Assembly (NCBI GenBank): GCA_021771915.1
Contig: JAETNY010000010.1
Location: forward strand, 1 to 64,000
Reading direction: 5' to 3'
Origin: Bacillota bacterium
GTDB taxonomy: Bacteria > Bacillota > Dehalobacteriia > UBA4068 > UBA4997
DNA length: 64,000 bases
The position numbers and the translations under genes were made by a program. A model generated the notes under the pieces. It worked only from the letters and a program-made list of their open reading frames with translations, did not search any database and was not told where the DNA came from. The number at the start of each line of letters is the position of its first letter. Positions within the stretch are counted from its first letter, which is position 1. Below, one piece after another: positions 1 to 8,706 of this stretch.

Positions 1-108
<108 letters not shown>

Positions 109-118
109 TTTTTTTTCG

Positions 119-146
119 CCTGTTGCTTCGGCAGCAGGTCTTTTTT
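119..146 (+). terminator. Intrinsic terminator of the rRNA operon
   Basis: CCTGTTGC and GCAGCAGG pair across a stable TTCG tetraloop, followed by TCTTTTTT. It lies eleven bases after the 5S gene, the usual place for an rRNA operon terminator. Confidence 0.9.
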
Positions 147-148
147 GT

Positions 149-177
149 TTGTCTTTTTAAGTGAAATGATATATAAT
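149..177 (+). promoter_or_regulatory. Sigma-A-type promoter for the 201 gene
   Basis: TTGTCT at 149-154 and TATAAT at 172-177 are separated by exactly 17 bases. The start codon lies about 17 bases beyond the expected transcription start. Confidence 0.6.
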
Positions 178-200
178 ATTATACAAAGGGGGGAGTGACC

Positions 201-548
201 ATGCCGTTTACGGAATTATGTATTTATCAGGTGAAGCCGCAAAAGGTTGAGGAGTTTGAAGCACTGATGCAGGAAGCCCAAAGTTTTCTGGCAGAACAGC
301 CCGGGCTGCTTTTGCTGCGCTTTATTAAGCGCAACTATCGCATAGATATGGAGCAGATTAAAGACGGTCTGCCGCCTTTACCAATTAAACGTATTGTAAA
401 GAGTGTTAAATATATGCTTTATTGGGAGTTTGATACCAAAGAAAATTATGGCATAGCCCAAAAAAACTTATATAACAGCTATTGGAAAGCTATTGAAAAG
501 TGTTTGATTATGCCGCATGATAAATATTTGGGCGAAGGGCTGTTTTAA
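201..548 (+). CDS. Putative antibiotic-biosynthesis-monooxygenase (ABM) fold protein
   Basis: This 115-residue protein opens with a strand (FTELCIYQVKPQKVEEFEALM) typical of the dimeric alpha/beta-barrel ABM family, which includes small cofactor-free monooxygenases and heme-degrading enzymes. The first 40 residues fit the family well. The second half (VKYMLYWEFDTKENYGIA) fits the paired barrel strand. ATG at 201 is preferred over an in-frame GTG at 195 because the GGGGGGAG ribosome binding site is correctly spaced for it. It has its own promoter and is not clearly in an operon. No catalytic residue can be named, so the substrate is unknown. Confidence 0.55.
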   Translation: MPFTELCIYQVKPQKVEEFEALMQEAQSFLAEQPGLLLLRFIKRNYRIDMEQIKDGLPPLPIKRIVKSVKYMLYWEFDTKENYGIAQKNLYNSYWKAIEKCLIMPHDKYLGEGLF

Positions 549-579
549 GTGATATTTAGAATGTCTGGCCTGTGGGTGT

Positions 580-1125
580 ATGATAATGAAAAGAATAATA
601 TTCGTAGTTGTTTTAATTATATTCTTATTAAACCTTTCAGCTTGTGTAAATGTGCCTGATAGTTATATGGTGCCATGGAATGGGCAGAATATTATAATAA
701 ATACGGATAATTCAACTATTACTTATTGGCATGATACCTATAAATGTGAATTATCTGATTATGGCATACCTTATGAATTGCGCATTTGTTATCCAGACGG
801 CTCCTTTTATTGGTGGCAGCAAGATAATAACTCTGGCCTTGGTGGTTGGAGTGATGATTATAGCCCGGGGGTCTACTTGTCTGGCGAGGTTATAAGAGAA
901 GCTCTGGAAACAGGTTTTCCTGTTGATAGAGATGAGCGCATTATACCCTGTTTTTTGCTGCTGTTGTTGGCATGTATGCACATTATAGCCCCTGTTGGCA
1001 TGTGGGCTTGTTATTTCGGTTTGTACAGGCAGGGTGAACCGCCGGATACAGAGTTATGGGGTGTTCGTCTGATTGGCGTTTTGATAATAATGGGTACGGC
1101 CGCCTGGTTTTGGGATTGGTTTTAA
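580..1125 (+). CDS. Small exported lipoprotein-like protein with two C-terminal membrane segments
   Basis: I do not recognise this 181-residue protein. Residues 1-22 form a signal peptide ending in LSAC, a plausible lipobox, so it may be lipidated by LspA. A Trp/Tyr/Asp-rich middle part (about residues 25-120) follows. Two hydrophobic segments near residues 124-146 and 160-178 would return the C terminus to the membrane. The ribosome binding site is weak, and starts at 580 or 586 are both possible. Codon use is more AT-rich than in most neighbours. It precedes a group of exported CuAO_N-domain proteins and may belong to the same envelope gene cluster. Confidence 0.5.
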   Translation: MIMKRIIFVVVLIIFLLNLSACVNVPDSYMVPWNGQNIIINTDNSTITYWHDTYKCELSDYGIPYELRICYPDGSFYWWQQDNNSGLGGWSDDYSPGVYLSGEVIREALETGFPVDRDERIIPCFLLLLLACMHIIAPVGMWACYFGLYRQGEPPDTELWGVRLIGVLIIMGTAAWFWDWF

Positions 1126-1239
1126 TTGTTCAACAGAATATTTATCAGGGTTTTAATTGCTTTGTAAGCTGGTTGGGATTATTTCCTGATAAATCCCGGT
1201 CGGTTATTGCAATAAATAAATTTTTAGGAGTGATTCATT

Positions 1240-2145
1240 ATGAGATGGTGTAGTATGAGAGAGTTTGTTTTAGGTATGGTTGTGCTTTGTCTGCTTTGTT
1301 TGCCGCTGACAACAGCGCAGGCTGCGGCCAAGATTGACCTGGCGATTGATGGGGTGATGGTGCCAACGGAGCGCACAGAAGAAAATAATACTCCGTTTTA
1401 TCTGGAGGCACGGCCGCAAATGCGCAGTAACAGTGTTTTTGTGCCAGTGCGTGTGGTTTCGGAAATTTTGGGTGCAGATGTGAGTTGGGAAAATCCGAAT
1501 ATAAATATTAAGTATGAAGATATGACAATAAATTTGACGGTTGGCAGTCGGACGGCATACAATGGCACACAGAAAATTACTTTGCCGGCCGCGCCTTATG
1601 TGCGCAATGGTTATACATATGTGCCAATTCGATTTGTGGCCGAAGCTTTTAATTGTGATGTGGAATGGCAGGCTAAAAAAAATTTGGTTAATATTAAAAT
1701 CAAGCCTTGGGAATTGAACGGTCAGCAGATTGTGGGCGTTGCTCGGAGTATGAATATGGGAACGCGAGAGGTTACACGTCAGGCTGATTCTCCTTATTTT
1801 GCCAAGGCAATATACCAGAAAATAAAGGAAGCGTTGGCTGAAGAAATTGCCGAGCCTAATTATTCATGGCTGGTGCCGGAGTATTTTGAGGGCGATGATT
1901 CGATTTGTTATATGTTAGATTGGGTTTATTTTATGTTGGTTGATGAGGATAACGCGGCTTTGCGGATTGAGTTGTATTCTTTGTGTCGTGGGCAATCTGA
2001 AGATAAATATGTATTGAAACTGGACAATAAATGGTATGCGGTTCCGGAGTCTTTAAGTAATGATTTGTACTATTTGTTTGAAGAAAGCGATAATTTTGGT
2101 TTTGATTATTACAAAAAATATAATCTGTTGGGACAGAATGCTTAA
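1240..2145 (+). CDS. Exported protein with copper-amine-oxidase-N-like domains, paralogue A
   Basis: The 301-residue protein has a signal peptide (to about residue 30, ending AQAA). A pair of copper amine oxidase N-terminal-like (CuAO_N) repeats follows at about residues 45-160, with hallmarks VPVRVVSEILGADVSWE and VPIRFVAEAFNCDVEW. This family is common on clostridial surfaces, where it is thought to act in protein or wall binding and not as an oxidase. Residues 165-301 form a separate domain also seen in the genes at 3244 and 4701 (YQKI...EEIAEP; DEDNA; LDNKWY). Its N-terminal 150 residues are almost identical to those of the 3244 gene, so the two arose by recent duplication. An AGGAG site nine bases upstream supports the 1240 start. 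Confidence 0.75.
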   Translation: MRWCSMREFVLGMVVLCLLCLPLTTAQAAAKIDLAIDGVMVPTERTEENNTPFYLEARPQMRSNSVFVPVRVVSEILGADVSWENPNINIKYEDMTINLTVGSRTAYNGTQKITLPAAPYVRNGYTYVPIRFVAEAFNCDVEWQAKKNLVNIKIKPWELNGQQIVGVARSMNMGTREVTRQADSPYFAKAIYQKIKEALAEEIAEPNYSWLVPEYFEGDDSICYMLDWVYFMLVDEDNAALRIELYSLCRGQSEDKYVLKLDNKWYAVPESLSNDLYYLFEESDNFGFDYYKKYNLLGQNA

Positions 2146-2163
2146 TTGTGAGTGGAGCGAGAT

Positions 2164-3222
2164 ATGGTTATGAAAAGACTGGTTTGTTATATGGCGGCAA
2201 CATTGCTGCTGATTTTATTGGTTATGCCGGCGCCGGTGCAGGCGGCCAGTATACCGACTAATGAGGTGGCAATTTATTATAACGGCGAGCGTCAGGCGGT
2301 TAATGCCTGGCTGAAAGACGGAACTGCTTTGCTGCCTTTGCGCGATGTTTGTAATTTATTTAATATTGCTGTTGATTACAGTGCACAGGAAAGAAAAGTG
2401 CGTTTGTATAATGATGAAAATTTTTATGTTTTTGATTTGAAAACGGGACAGGTTCTGTTAAATGGGGAGCAGGCTATGCCCCTGCCGATTACTCCGCAGA
2501 TGCGTAATGACAAGCTATACCTGCCGCTGCGTTATGTGGGCGAGCTTTTGGACGTTCAGGTAATCTGGCATGAAGCTGACAGGAGTATTGAATTGCTGGA
2601 GCGGCCGATAACGATGTTGATAGATGAAAATGGCGTGTTGACTGCTGTAAAGGCCAATTGGGGTAGTGTTAAGGAGCCATTGGCGCTGGCTATACCAAGC
2701 GGAGTGGTGGAAATTGGCGAAATGGCTTTTTCCGGCGCAAAAATTGATGAGATAGAAATGGCGGACGCTGCTGGTACTCTAAAAAAGATTGGTCCTTGGG
2801 CATTTTATTCTACCAAACTGCAAAGCGCAATCATTCCCGACAGTGTGCAGGAGATTGACGGCTGTGCTTTTAATGCCTGTTGGGAGTTGTCGGAAATCAA
2901 ACTGCCGGCGGAACTTAAGGTGCTGCGGCAGGAGGTTTTTGCGGAAACCAATCTGCGTCGTTTGGTTGTACCACAAAAGGTGGAGGTTATTGAAGCTAAT
3001 ATTTTTAATCTGCATCCCAGGCATATGTCGCCGCATTATACGCCGATTGAACTGGTGGTTTTGCCGCCTGGCGTGAAACAGATTAATGACGACGCGTTTG
3101 CTTATTGCTACGATTTGGTGCTGGAGGGCTTGGCCGGCTCCTATGCGGAGGAGTATGCCAAATCCTGTGGTCTGACTTTTAAGGTTATCAGTGAGCAGGA
3201 GTTGGCGGCTTATTATAAGTAA
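2164..3222 (+). CDS. Exported CuAO_N-domain protein with BspA-like leucine-rich repeats
   Basis: This 352-residue protein has a signal peptide ending VQAAS at about residue 28. Two CuAO_N-type repeats follow (LLPLRDVCNLFNIAVDYS; LYLPLRYVGELLDVQVIW) to about residue 145. The C-terminal half (about residues 155-350) reads as BspA/LRR_5 repeats, with units such as IPSGVVEIGEMAFSGAKI and VVPQKVEVIEANIF. LRR_5 repeats usually mediate surface adhesion or ligand binding. ATG at 2164 is chosen because GGAG lies upstream and an intact signal peptide follows. It lies between the two near-identical paralogues and is probably cotranscribed with them. Confidence 0.75.
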   Translation: MVMKRLVCYMAATLLLILLVMPAPVQAASIPTNEVAIYYNGERQAVNAWLKDGTALLPLRDVCNLFNIAVDYSAQERKVRLYNDENFYVFDLKTGQVLLNGEQAMPLPITPQMRNDKLYLPLRYVGELLDVQVIWHEADRSIELLERPITMLIDENGVLTAVKANWGSVKEPLALAIPSGVVEIGEMAFSGAKIDEIEMADAAGTLKKIGPWAFYSTKLQSAIIPDSVQEIDGCAFNACWELSEIKLPAELKVLRQEVFAETNLRRLVVPQKVEVIEANIFNLHPRHMSPHYTPIELVVLPPGVKQINDDAFAYCYDLVLEGLAGSYAEEYAKSCGLTFKVISEQELAAYYK

Positions 3223-3243
3223 GATTTGGGGGAGGGTGTATAG

Positions 3244-4143
3244 ATGATGAAAAAATTTATGATTATAATGTTGGCGCTGCTAATGTTTATTGCACCGGCA
3301 CAGGCGCAGGCGGCGGCTAAAATTAATTTGGCGATTGACGGATTGGTTGTGCCAACGGAGCGCGTAGAAGGAAATAACACGCCCTTTCATCTGGAAGCAC
3401 GGCCGCAAATGCGCAGTAACAGTGTTTTTGTGCCGGTGCGTGTGGTTTCGGAAATTTTGGGTGCAGATGTGAGTTGGGAAAATCCAAATATAAATATTAA
3501 GTGTGAAGATATGACAATAAATTTGACGATTGGCAGTCGCACGGCATACAAGGGCGAGCAGAAAATTACTTTGCCGGCCGCGCCTTATGTGCGCAGTGGT
3601 TATACGTATGTGCCAATTCGATTTGTGGCTGAAGCCTTTAATTGTGATGTGGAGTGGCAGTCTAAAAAGAATTTGGTTAATATTCAAACCAGACCCTGGG
3701 AATTGAACGGTCAGGAGGTTGTGGGCGTGGTGTTTTTTGTTAACTCCAACACGCATGCGCTGATTTATCCCATGAATTCACCATATATGGCCAGGCAGAT
3801 GTATCAAAAAATTCTGGCATTACGCGGCGAGGAGGTGGCGGCGCCGGAGAATTATGGTACAACGCTCCATAAATATGTTGAGGGAACGGAAGCCCCTAAT
3901 TTTTATTACCAAAGCAATGTTTATTATTTTTTGATTGACGAGGATAATGCAGTTTCGGCTCCGGAGGTTTATCATTTAATGTCAGACAGTCATGAAATTC
4001 CAAACCCGGATATATATCTGCTGCATATGGACGGCAAATGGTATGATGTTGCTCCGGATATTATTGAACAGCTATATGGTTGGGTTGTGGTTAATGATTA
4101 TGAGCAGTTGGATTATTACCGTACCTATAATGTATTGGAGTGA
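3244..4143 (+). CDS. Exported protein with copper-amine-oxidase-N-like domains, paralogue B
   Basis: At 299 residues this is the closest paralogue of the 1240 gene. A signal peptide ending AQAQAA is followed by CuAO_N repeats (about residues 45-155) nearly identical to paralogue A even at the DNA level. After the shared WELNGQ the sequences diverge sharply, although motifs of the C-terminal domain remain (SPYMARQMYQKI; LIDEDNAVS; MDGKWYDV). A strong GGGGGAGGG site precedes the 3244 start. Its stop is closely followed by the next gene, which suggests one operon. The conserved front and divergent back could reflect duplication followed by diversifying selection or recombination; the sequence does not decide which. 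Confidence 0.75.
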   Translation: MMKKFMIIMLALLMFIAPAQAQAAAKINLAIDGLVVPTERVEGNNTPFHLEARPQMRSNSVFVPVRVVSEILGADVSWENPNINIKCEDMTINLTIGSRTAYKGEQKITLPAAPYVRSGYTYVPIRFVAEAFNCDVEWQSKKNLVNIQTRPWELNGQEVVGVVFFVNSNTHALIYPMNSPYMARQMYQKILALRGEEVAAPENYGTTLHKYVEGTEAPNFYYQSNVYYFLIDEDNAVSAPEVYHLMSDSHEIPNPDIYLLHMDGKWYDVAPDIIEQLYGWVVVNDYEQLDYYRTYNVLE

Positions 4144-4148
4144 AATTT

Positions 4149-4685
4149 ATGTACGTTTGCAAACCAGGGTTTTTGATGCGCATTATATGTTGGCTGTTAA
4201 TGCTGGTGTTGCTGCCGGAGGTGGTCTTTTGTCTGCATATGCTGACTTTGTGTCCGGTGGAGGAAAGAACGGTTTATTTGGGTGGAGCCCTGGTGTTTGG
4301 CGCGCTTTTTCTGGCGTTGCTTTGGCGGCTGGTGCGTCTGGGGGTGGCCTGGTTGGAATATGATGATGAAAAGCTGATTTTCCATTTGCGTCGTGACGAT
4401 GAATTTGCTGTGCCCTGGGCGGAGATACCGTCAAGCGCGGTAATGGTGCAGCCGGAGGGGCGCAATTTGATGTTTCTCTTTGGTGTTGAACTGGGTTTTG
4501 ACCGTGAGCAAAAGCTTTTGCTCACGCCGATGTTCAGCGGATATCGGGATTTTAAGCAGGAATGTGAGCGTCGGGGGCTTATCATGCGGCCGTATACCGC
4601 CAAACAGGCTTATGAACAAATGGTGCCGTATTTGGATAGGCTTTTTAATGAAGTGGAAAAGAAAAAAAATGAGATTAAAAAATAA
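4149..4685 (+). CDS. Membrane protein with two N-terminal transmembrane segments
   Basis: I do not recognise this 178-residue protein. Two hydrophobic helices fall at about residues 10-30 and 40-65, followed by a cytosolic-looking domain with strands around FHLRRDDEFAVPWAEIPSSA and a Lys-rich C terminus. This topology resembles small PH-like/YcxB-type membrane proteins, but I cannot confirm that. ATG at 4149 is preferred because TTGGAG lies eight bases upstream, inside the end of the preceding gene. An in-frame GTG at 4140 has no spacing for that site. The position implies translational coupling with the CuAO_N paralogues. Confidence 0.5.
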   Translation: MYVCKPGFLMRIICWLLMLVLLPEVVFCLHMLTLCPVEERTVYLGGALVFGALFLALLWRLVRLGVAWLEYDDEKLIFHLRRDDEFAVPWAEIPSSAVMVQPEGRNLMFLFGVELGFDREQKLLLTPMFSGYRDFKQECERRGLIMRPYTAKQAYEQMVPYLDRLFNEVEKKKNEIKK

Positions 4686-4700
4686 TTGGGGTGGTGTATG

Positions 4701-6077
4701 ATGAAAAAAATATTTTCGGCTCTGTTGCTGGTTCTTTTATTGACTGTGTTTCCGGGCACAGCCCGGGCGGAGGATACGCTTGAGTTGAATATGCAACAGC
4801 GTGATGAGATTGTGGCGGCACTGAAAAATATACCAAATATGCGCAATATGTTGGGCGAAACGGAGGAAGACCAGGTCGTCAATCTGGCCAAACTGGTTTT
4901 GGGACAGCCAATTCAGGTGTATTATTATTCGGAAGCCGGTTTTGAGCCTTTGCATATTGTTTATCCGCTGCTTTATGAGGGCGAGTTGAAATATTTGCTT
5001 TCGGCCGTAAAACGAGATGATTTAGCCGGCAGCAGTGATACGTTTTATAATTTTAATGAGAACAGGTTTGTGCCGCAGGTGCGTGCGGCGGCGATGCAGA
5101 ACAAGAGTGTGGCGCTGGTTTGCGATTGCAACTGTTTATATCTTTTTGACGGCCGAAATTGGCAGCTGCTGCGTGAAAGCACTGATGCGCATACTCGGGA
5201 TTTAACAGGCGCAGTGCTTGACCCAACGGCTCAAATTGATACGTCTGCTTTGCAGTTGACGAAAATTTGTGGTTTTCTGGAGTTAGAAAATGCTTATCTG
5301 GGGCGTTTGCCCAGAGTGGCGCCGCCGGCAGATGAAGATATTGCGATTTATCTGGACGGCGAAAGGCTGGCGGCCGAGGGCTGGCTGCGCAAGGGGCGTG
5401 TTTTGCTGCCTCTGCGCGCTGTTTGTGATTTGCTTGATTTGCCGCTGGAATATGCGGATAATACCCAGCGGATTACTCTGCATCAGGGTCGGCATACGTA
5501 TTCGCTGCGTTTGAATGATAGCGAAGTTCTGCGCGATGGTCATTTAAGTCCTGCGCTGGACGTGCCGGCGCTGGAAAGGGAGGGCAGATGCTATCTGTCG
5601 CTGCGTTTTGTGGCGCAGTTGTTTGATTTGGATTTGCAATGGGACGAAAACAGTTTGCGTGTGGATATCGTACGGCCGGAGCAGCCGGTGGTCAGAGTGG
5701 TGCGCCATGTGAGAATGACTAATGAAACCTGGGATATGCAGCTGGATAGGCCTTATTTGGCACAGCAAATGTATGCTGAAATTTTTGCGGCCTGCTTTGA
5801 GGAGGCAGCTGCACCGGCGGCGGAGAATTTGGGTGTGTGGCCTAATTTGGATAATCCGGATAGTTATTATCTGCTGACGGAGTATGATTTTTTGCGGCAG
5901 GACGGCAGTGTTTATGCCAGCTTTGAGTTATATTTGCATGCTCCCGGTCAGCAGGTACCAGAGGAGTATACGGAATATCTGATTTGCAGCGACGACAAAT
6001 GGTATCTGACGCTTGATGATTTGCCGGAGATACTGAAAGAATGGGATAACATAGAGGGCTGGCAGCGTTTGTATTAA
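4701..6077 (+). CDS. Exported three-part protein: unknown N-terminal domain, CuAO_N, shared C-terminal domain
   Basis: This 458-residue protein has a signal peptide ending ARAED. Residues 30-205 form a domain I do not recognise (a run of VALVCDCNCLYLF is notable). CuAO_N repeats follow at about residues 210-325 (LLPLRAVCDLLDLPLEYA; CYLSLRFVAQLFDLDLQW). The C-terminal part (about residues 330-458) matches the tails of the 1240 and 3244 proteins: RPYLAQQMYAEI, a short Ala/Pro stretch, then SDDKWYLTL. It is last in the cluster and is followed by a strong terminator. ATG at 4701 is better spaced from GGGGTGG than ATG at 4698. Confidence 0.7.
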   Translation: MKKIFSALLLVLLLTVFPGTARAEDTLELNMQQRDEIVAALKNIPNMRNMLGETEEDQVVNLAKLVLGQPIQVYYYSEAGFEPLHIVYPLLYEGELKYLLSAVKRDDLAGSSDTFYNFNENRFVPQVRAAAMQNKSVALVCDCNCLYLFDGRNWQLLRESTDAHTRDLTGAVLDPTAQIDTSALQLTKICGFLELENAYLGRLPRVAPPADEDIAIYLDGERLAAEGWLRKGRVLLPLRAVCDLLDLPLEYADNTQRITLHQGRHTYSLRLNDSEVLRDGHLSPALDVPALEREGRCYLSLRFVAQLFDLDLQWDENSLRVDIVRPEQPVVRVVRHVRMTNETWDMQLDRPYLAQQMYAEIFAACFEEAAAPAAENLGVWPNLDNPDSYYLLTEYDFLRQDGSVYASFELYLHAPGQQVPEEYTEYLICSDDKWYLTLDDLPEILKEWDNIEGWQRLY

Positions 6078-6116
6078 AAAAAGCAACGACTACTTTTTTA
6101 GTAGTCGTTGCTTTTT
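6078..6116. terminator. Bidirectional intrinsic terminator between the CuAO_N cluster and lysS
   Basis: A perfect 16-bp stem (AAAAAGCAACGACTAC with its complement) encloses a seven-base loop. The A run on one side and T run on the other let it serve both the rightward cluster and the leftward lysS transcript. Confidence 0.9.
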
Positions 6117-6141
6117 GGTGTTATTGTATAATTTTTACGTT

Positions 6142-8082
6142 TTAGTAAAGCTTGGCGCCGGCAGGAATGTGGTTGTCCACCATCAGAAGATGCAGTTTTT
6201 CGGCGCCTTCTTCATTATGAACGGCACTAATCAGCATACCGCAGGAGTCAATCCCCATCATTTTTCTTGGCGGCAGATTAGTGATGGCAATGCAAGTTTT
6301 GCCAAGTAATTCTTCCGGTTCATAATATTCGTGAATACCGCTTAAAATTATTCTGTTTTCCGCAGTACCGTCATTTAAGGTGAATTTCAACAGCTTTTTG
6401 GATTTGGGTACTGCTTCACAGGCCAGAACCTTTACGGCTCGGAAATCTGACTTGCTGAATGTTTCAAAATCAACGAAATCCTTAAATAAAGGCTCAATTT
6501 CTACTTTTGAAAAATCAATCTTTGCCGGCTCCGCTTCTGTAACAGCTTCAGAAATAACATTATGTTCTTCTTTCGCACTGTTTAAGGGCCGCATGGCCGG
6601 GAAAAGGAGAACATCGCGAATTGACGAGGCGTTGGTCAGCAGCATGACCAGCCGGTCCATGCCAATGCCCAAGCCACCAGTGGGCGGCATACCATATTCC
6701 AGAGCGTTTACATAATCTTCGTCCAGCATGTTGGCTTCTTCATCGCCGCGCTCGCGCTCCAGCATTTGCTGCATAAAGCGTTCACGCTGGTCAATGGGGT
6801 CGTTCAACTCAGAGAAAGCGTTGGCTAACTCGCGGCCATAAACAAAGGCTTCAAAACGATAAACCATGTTGGGGTCGTCAGTATGCTTTTTAGCCAGCGG
6901 TGAAATTTCAATCGGATAATCGGTGATGAAAGTAGGCTGGATTAAATGCTCCTCCACGTAAGCGTCAAAGAAGAGAGAAAGAATTTTGCCTTTGGTGAAA
7001 TGCGGCTCAATAACAATATGATGCTCTTTGGCCAGCGCCTGGGCGGCCGCATCGTCCGGCACCTGGGCAAAATCCACGCCGCTGAATTTTAACACGGCCT
7101 CTTGCATAGTCATGCGGTTCCAGGGCGGAGTTAAATCAATTTGTGTATCCTCATAAGTAATTTGCATTGTGCCCAAAACTTTTTGCGCTACCTGTGCCAC
7201 CATGTTTTCGGTTAGTTCCATCATACCCTGATAATCGCTGTACGCCTGATAGAGTTCCAGCAGGGTAAATTCCGGATTATGCTTGTAATCCAGACCCTCG
7301 TTGCGGTATACGCGGCCAATCTCATAAACTTTTTCCAGACCGCCGACAATCAGTCGCTTGAGGTATAACTCCAGGGCAATGCGCATGTAGAGGTCAATAT
7401 TCAGCGCGTTGTGGTGGGTGATAAACGGGCGCGCCGCCGCGCCGCCGGGAATGTTGTGCATGGTGGGCGTTTCCACTTCCAAAAAGCCTTGTCCGTTCAG
7501 ATAATCGCGCACGGCGCTGATAATCAGGCTGCGTTTGATGAATGTATCCTTAACTTCCGGGTTGACAATTAAATCAACATAGCGCTGACGGTAGCGCAGT
7601 TCCACGTCCTTTAAGCCGTGCCATTTTTCTGGCAGGGGGTGCAGGCTTTTGCTGAGTATGGTTAACTGCTGGGCACGGACGGAAATCTCGCCGCGTTGAG
7701 TGCGGAAGACCGGGCCGGCAACGCCGATAATATCGCCAACGTCCAGCAGCTTCAGCAAGGAGAATTGTTCTTCGCCGACTTCGTCAATTTTTACGTAAAT
7801 TTGCAGCTTGCCGGACTGGTCATGCAAGTCTAAAAAGGAAACCTTGCCCTGGCCGCGTTTAGACATGATGCGGCCGGCAATTTTTACGGTTTTTTCAGGC
7901 TGTTCATCGTCAAATTCAGCCAGCGCCTGGCTGGTTGTATGGCTGGCGTTAAAAGCCGCGCCAAAAGGGTCTATGCCGCGCTCTCGCAGGGCGTCCAGCT
8001 TTTGGCGGCGCACTTCAATTTCTTTAACCTGAACTTGCTCCTGCTCCTCAGTGGCTGGTGTATTTTTCTGTTCTTTTGCCAA
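6142..8082 (-). CDS. lysS: Lysyl-tRNA synthetase (class II) with fused C-terminal tRNA-binding domain
   Basis: This enzyme charges tRNA-Lys in the cytosol. An OB-fold anticodon-binding domain (about residues 60-150) precedes the class II catalytic domain, with motif 2 around [21 protein letters not shown] and motif 3 [14 protein letters not shown]. Typical bacterial LysRS ends near residue 500. Here an extra 140 residues (about 505-646) form an EMAP-II/Trbp111-like domain of the kind found at the end of MetRS ([36 protein letters not shown]), which should add nonspecific tRNA affinity. Translation appears to start at TTG (8080-8082), with GGAAGTGA upstream. It lies 54 bases after greA in the same direction, a common greA-lysS arrangement. 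No T-box leader is visible. Confidence 0.96.
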   Translation of the reverse strand: MAKEQKNTPATEEQEQVQVKEIEVRRQKLDALRERGIDPFGAAFNASHTTSQALAEFDDEQPEKTVKIAGRIMSKRGQGKVSFLDLHDQSGKLQIYVKIDEVGEEQFSLLKLLDVGDIIGVAGPVFRTQRGEISVRAQQLTILSKSLHPLPEKWHGLKDVELRYRQRYVDLIVNPEVKDTFIKRSLIISAVRDYLNGQGFLEVETPTMHNIPGGAAARPFITHHNALNIDLYMRIALELYLKRLIVGGLEKVYEIGRVYRNEGLDYKHNPEFTLLELYQAYSDYQGMMELTENMVAQVAQKVLGTMQITYEDTQIDLTPPWNRMTMQEAVLKFSGVDFAQVPDDAAAQALAKEHHIVIEPHFTKGKILSLFFDAYVEEHLIQPTFITDYPIEISPLAKKHTDDPNMVYRFEAFVYGRELANAFSELNDPIDQRERFMQQMLERERGDEEANMLDEDYVNALEYGMPPTGGLGIGMDRLVMLLTNASSIRDVLLFPAMRPLNSAKEEHNVISEAVTEAEPAKIDFSKVEIEPLFKDFVDFETFSKSDFRAVKVLACEAVPKSKKLLKFTLNDGTAENRIILSGIHEYYEPEELLGKTCIAITNLPPRKMMGIDSCGMLISAVHNEEGAEKLHLLMVDNHIPAGAKLY

Positions 8083-8136
8083 GATAAATCACTTCCAGTT
8101 TTATATTTATGAAAAATAAGGAATATTTACGGTTTT

Positions 8137-8607
8137 TTAGCTGATTTCCAAAATTTTGTATTGCAGTGCGCCTTTGGGAGCCGCAACCTGTACAACATCG
8201 CCTTTTTTGTGGCCGATAATGGCCTCGCCAACCGGGCTTTCATTGGAAATACGGCGTTTGGTTGGGTCTGACTCTGTGGAGCCAACGATAGTATATTCCA
8301 TTTCTATATTGCGCGCCATGTGCAGCAGGCGCACTGTGGAGCCAATGTTGACTGTGTTGGAGTTGGCCTGGGTTTCAATCACGCGTGCATTGCGGATTTT
8401 GTTTTCCAACTCCACAATCTGGCCTTCAACCATCGCCTGTTCATTTTTGGCGTCCTCATATTCAGAGTTCTCGCTAAGGTCACCAAAACCAATCGCGATT
8501 TTAATGCGCTGGGCAACCTCAATACGTTTTACGTTTTTCAGGTTATCAAGCTCTGCCTCCAGCTTTTCCAAGCCCTCTTTGGTGAGTAAAACCTCTTTTT
8601 CTGCCAT
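8137..8607 (-). CDS. greA: Transcription elongation factor GreA
   Basis: GreA (156 residues, normal length) rescues backtracked RNA polymerase by stimulating transcript cleavage. The N-terminal coiled coil (about residues 1-75, LTKEGLEKLEAELDNLKNVK) carries the acidic tip (DLSENSEYEDAKNEQ) that reaches into the polymerase channel. The C-terminal FKBP-like domain includes SPVGEAIIGHKKGDVV. A GGAGG site lies upstream. It heads a leftward greA-lysS transcription unit. Confidence 0.97.
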   Translation of the reverse strand: MAEKEVLLTKEGLEKLEAELDNLKNVKRIEVAQRIKIAIGFGDLSENSEYEDAKNEQAMVEGQIVELENKIRNARVIETQANSNTVNIGSTVRLLHMARNIEMEYTIVGSTESDPTKRRISNESPVGEAIIGHKKGDVVQVAAPKGALQYKILEIS

Positions 8608-8644
8608 TTAAAATACCTCCATATTTGTATAAAATAACAAACAA

Positions 8645-8667
8645 CAAGCATCTTACCCAGATGCTTG
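8645..8667 (-). terminator. Hairpin downstream of the 8707 gene
   Basis: CAAGCATCT and AGATGCTTG pair across TACCC. On the minus strand it is followed by a moderately T-rich stretch, so it probably ends the 8707-9543 transcript before greA. Confidence 0.5.
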
Positions 8668-8706
8668 CATATTATTTCTATTCCTACTATTATAATATTG
8701 CCGCTG

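Noticed and set aside
8083-8136. T-box leader for lysS
   Set aside because: The 54-base gap after greA is too short and has no T-box sequence.
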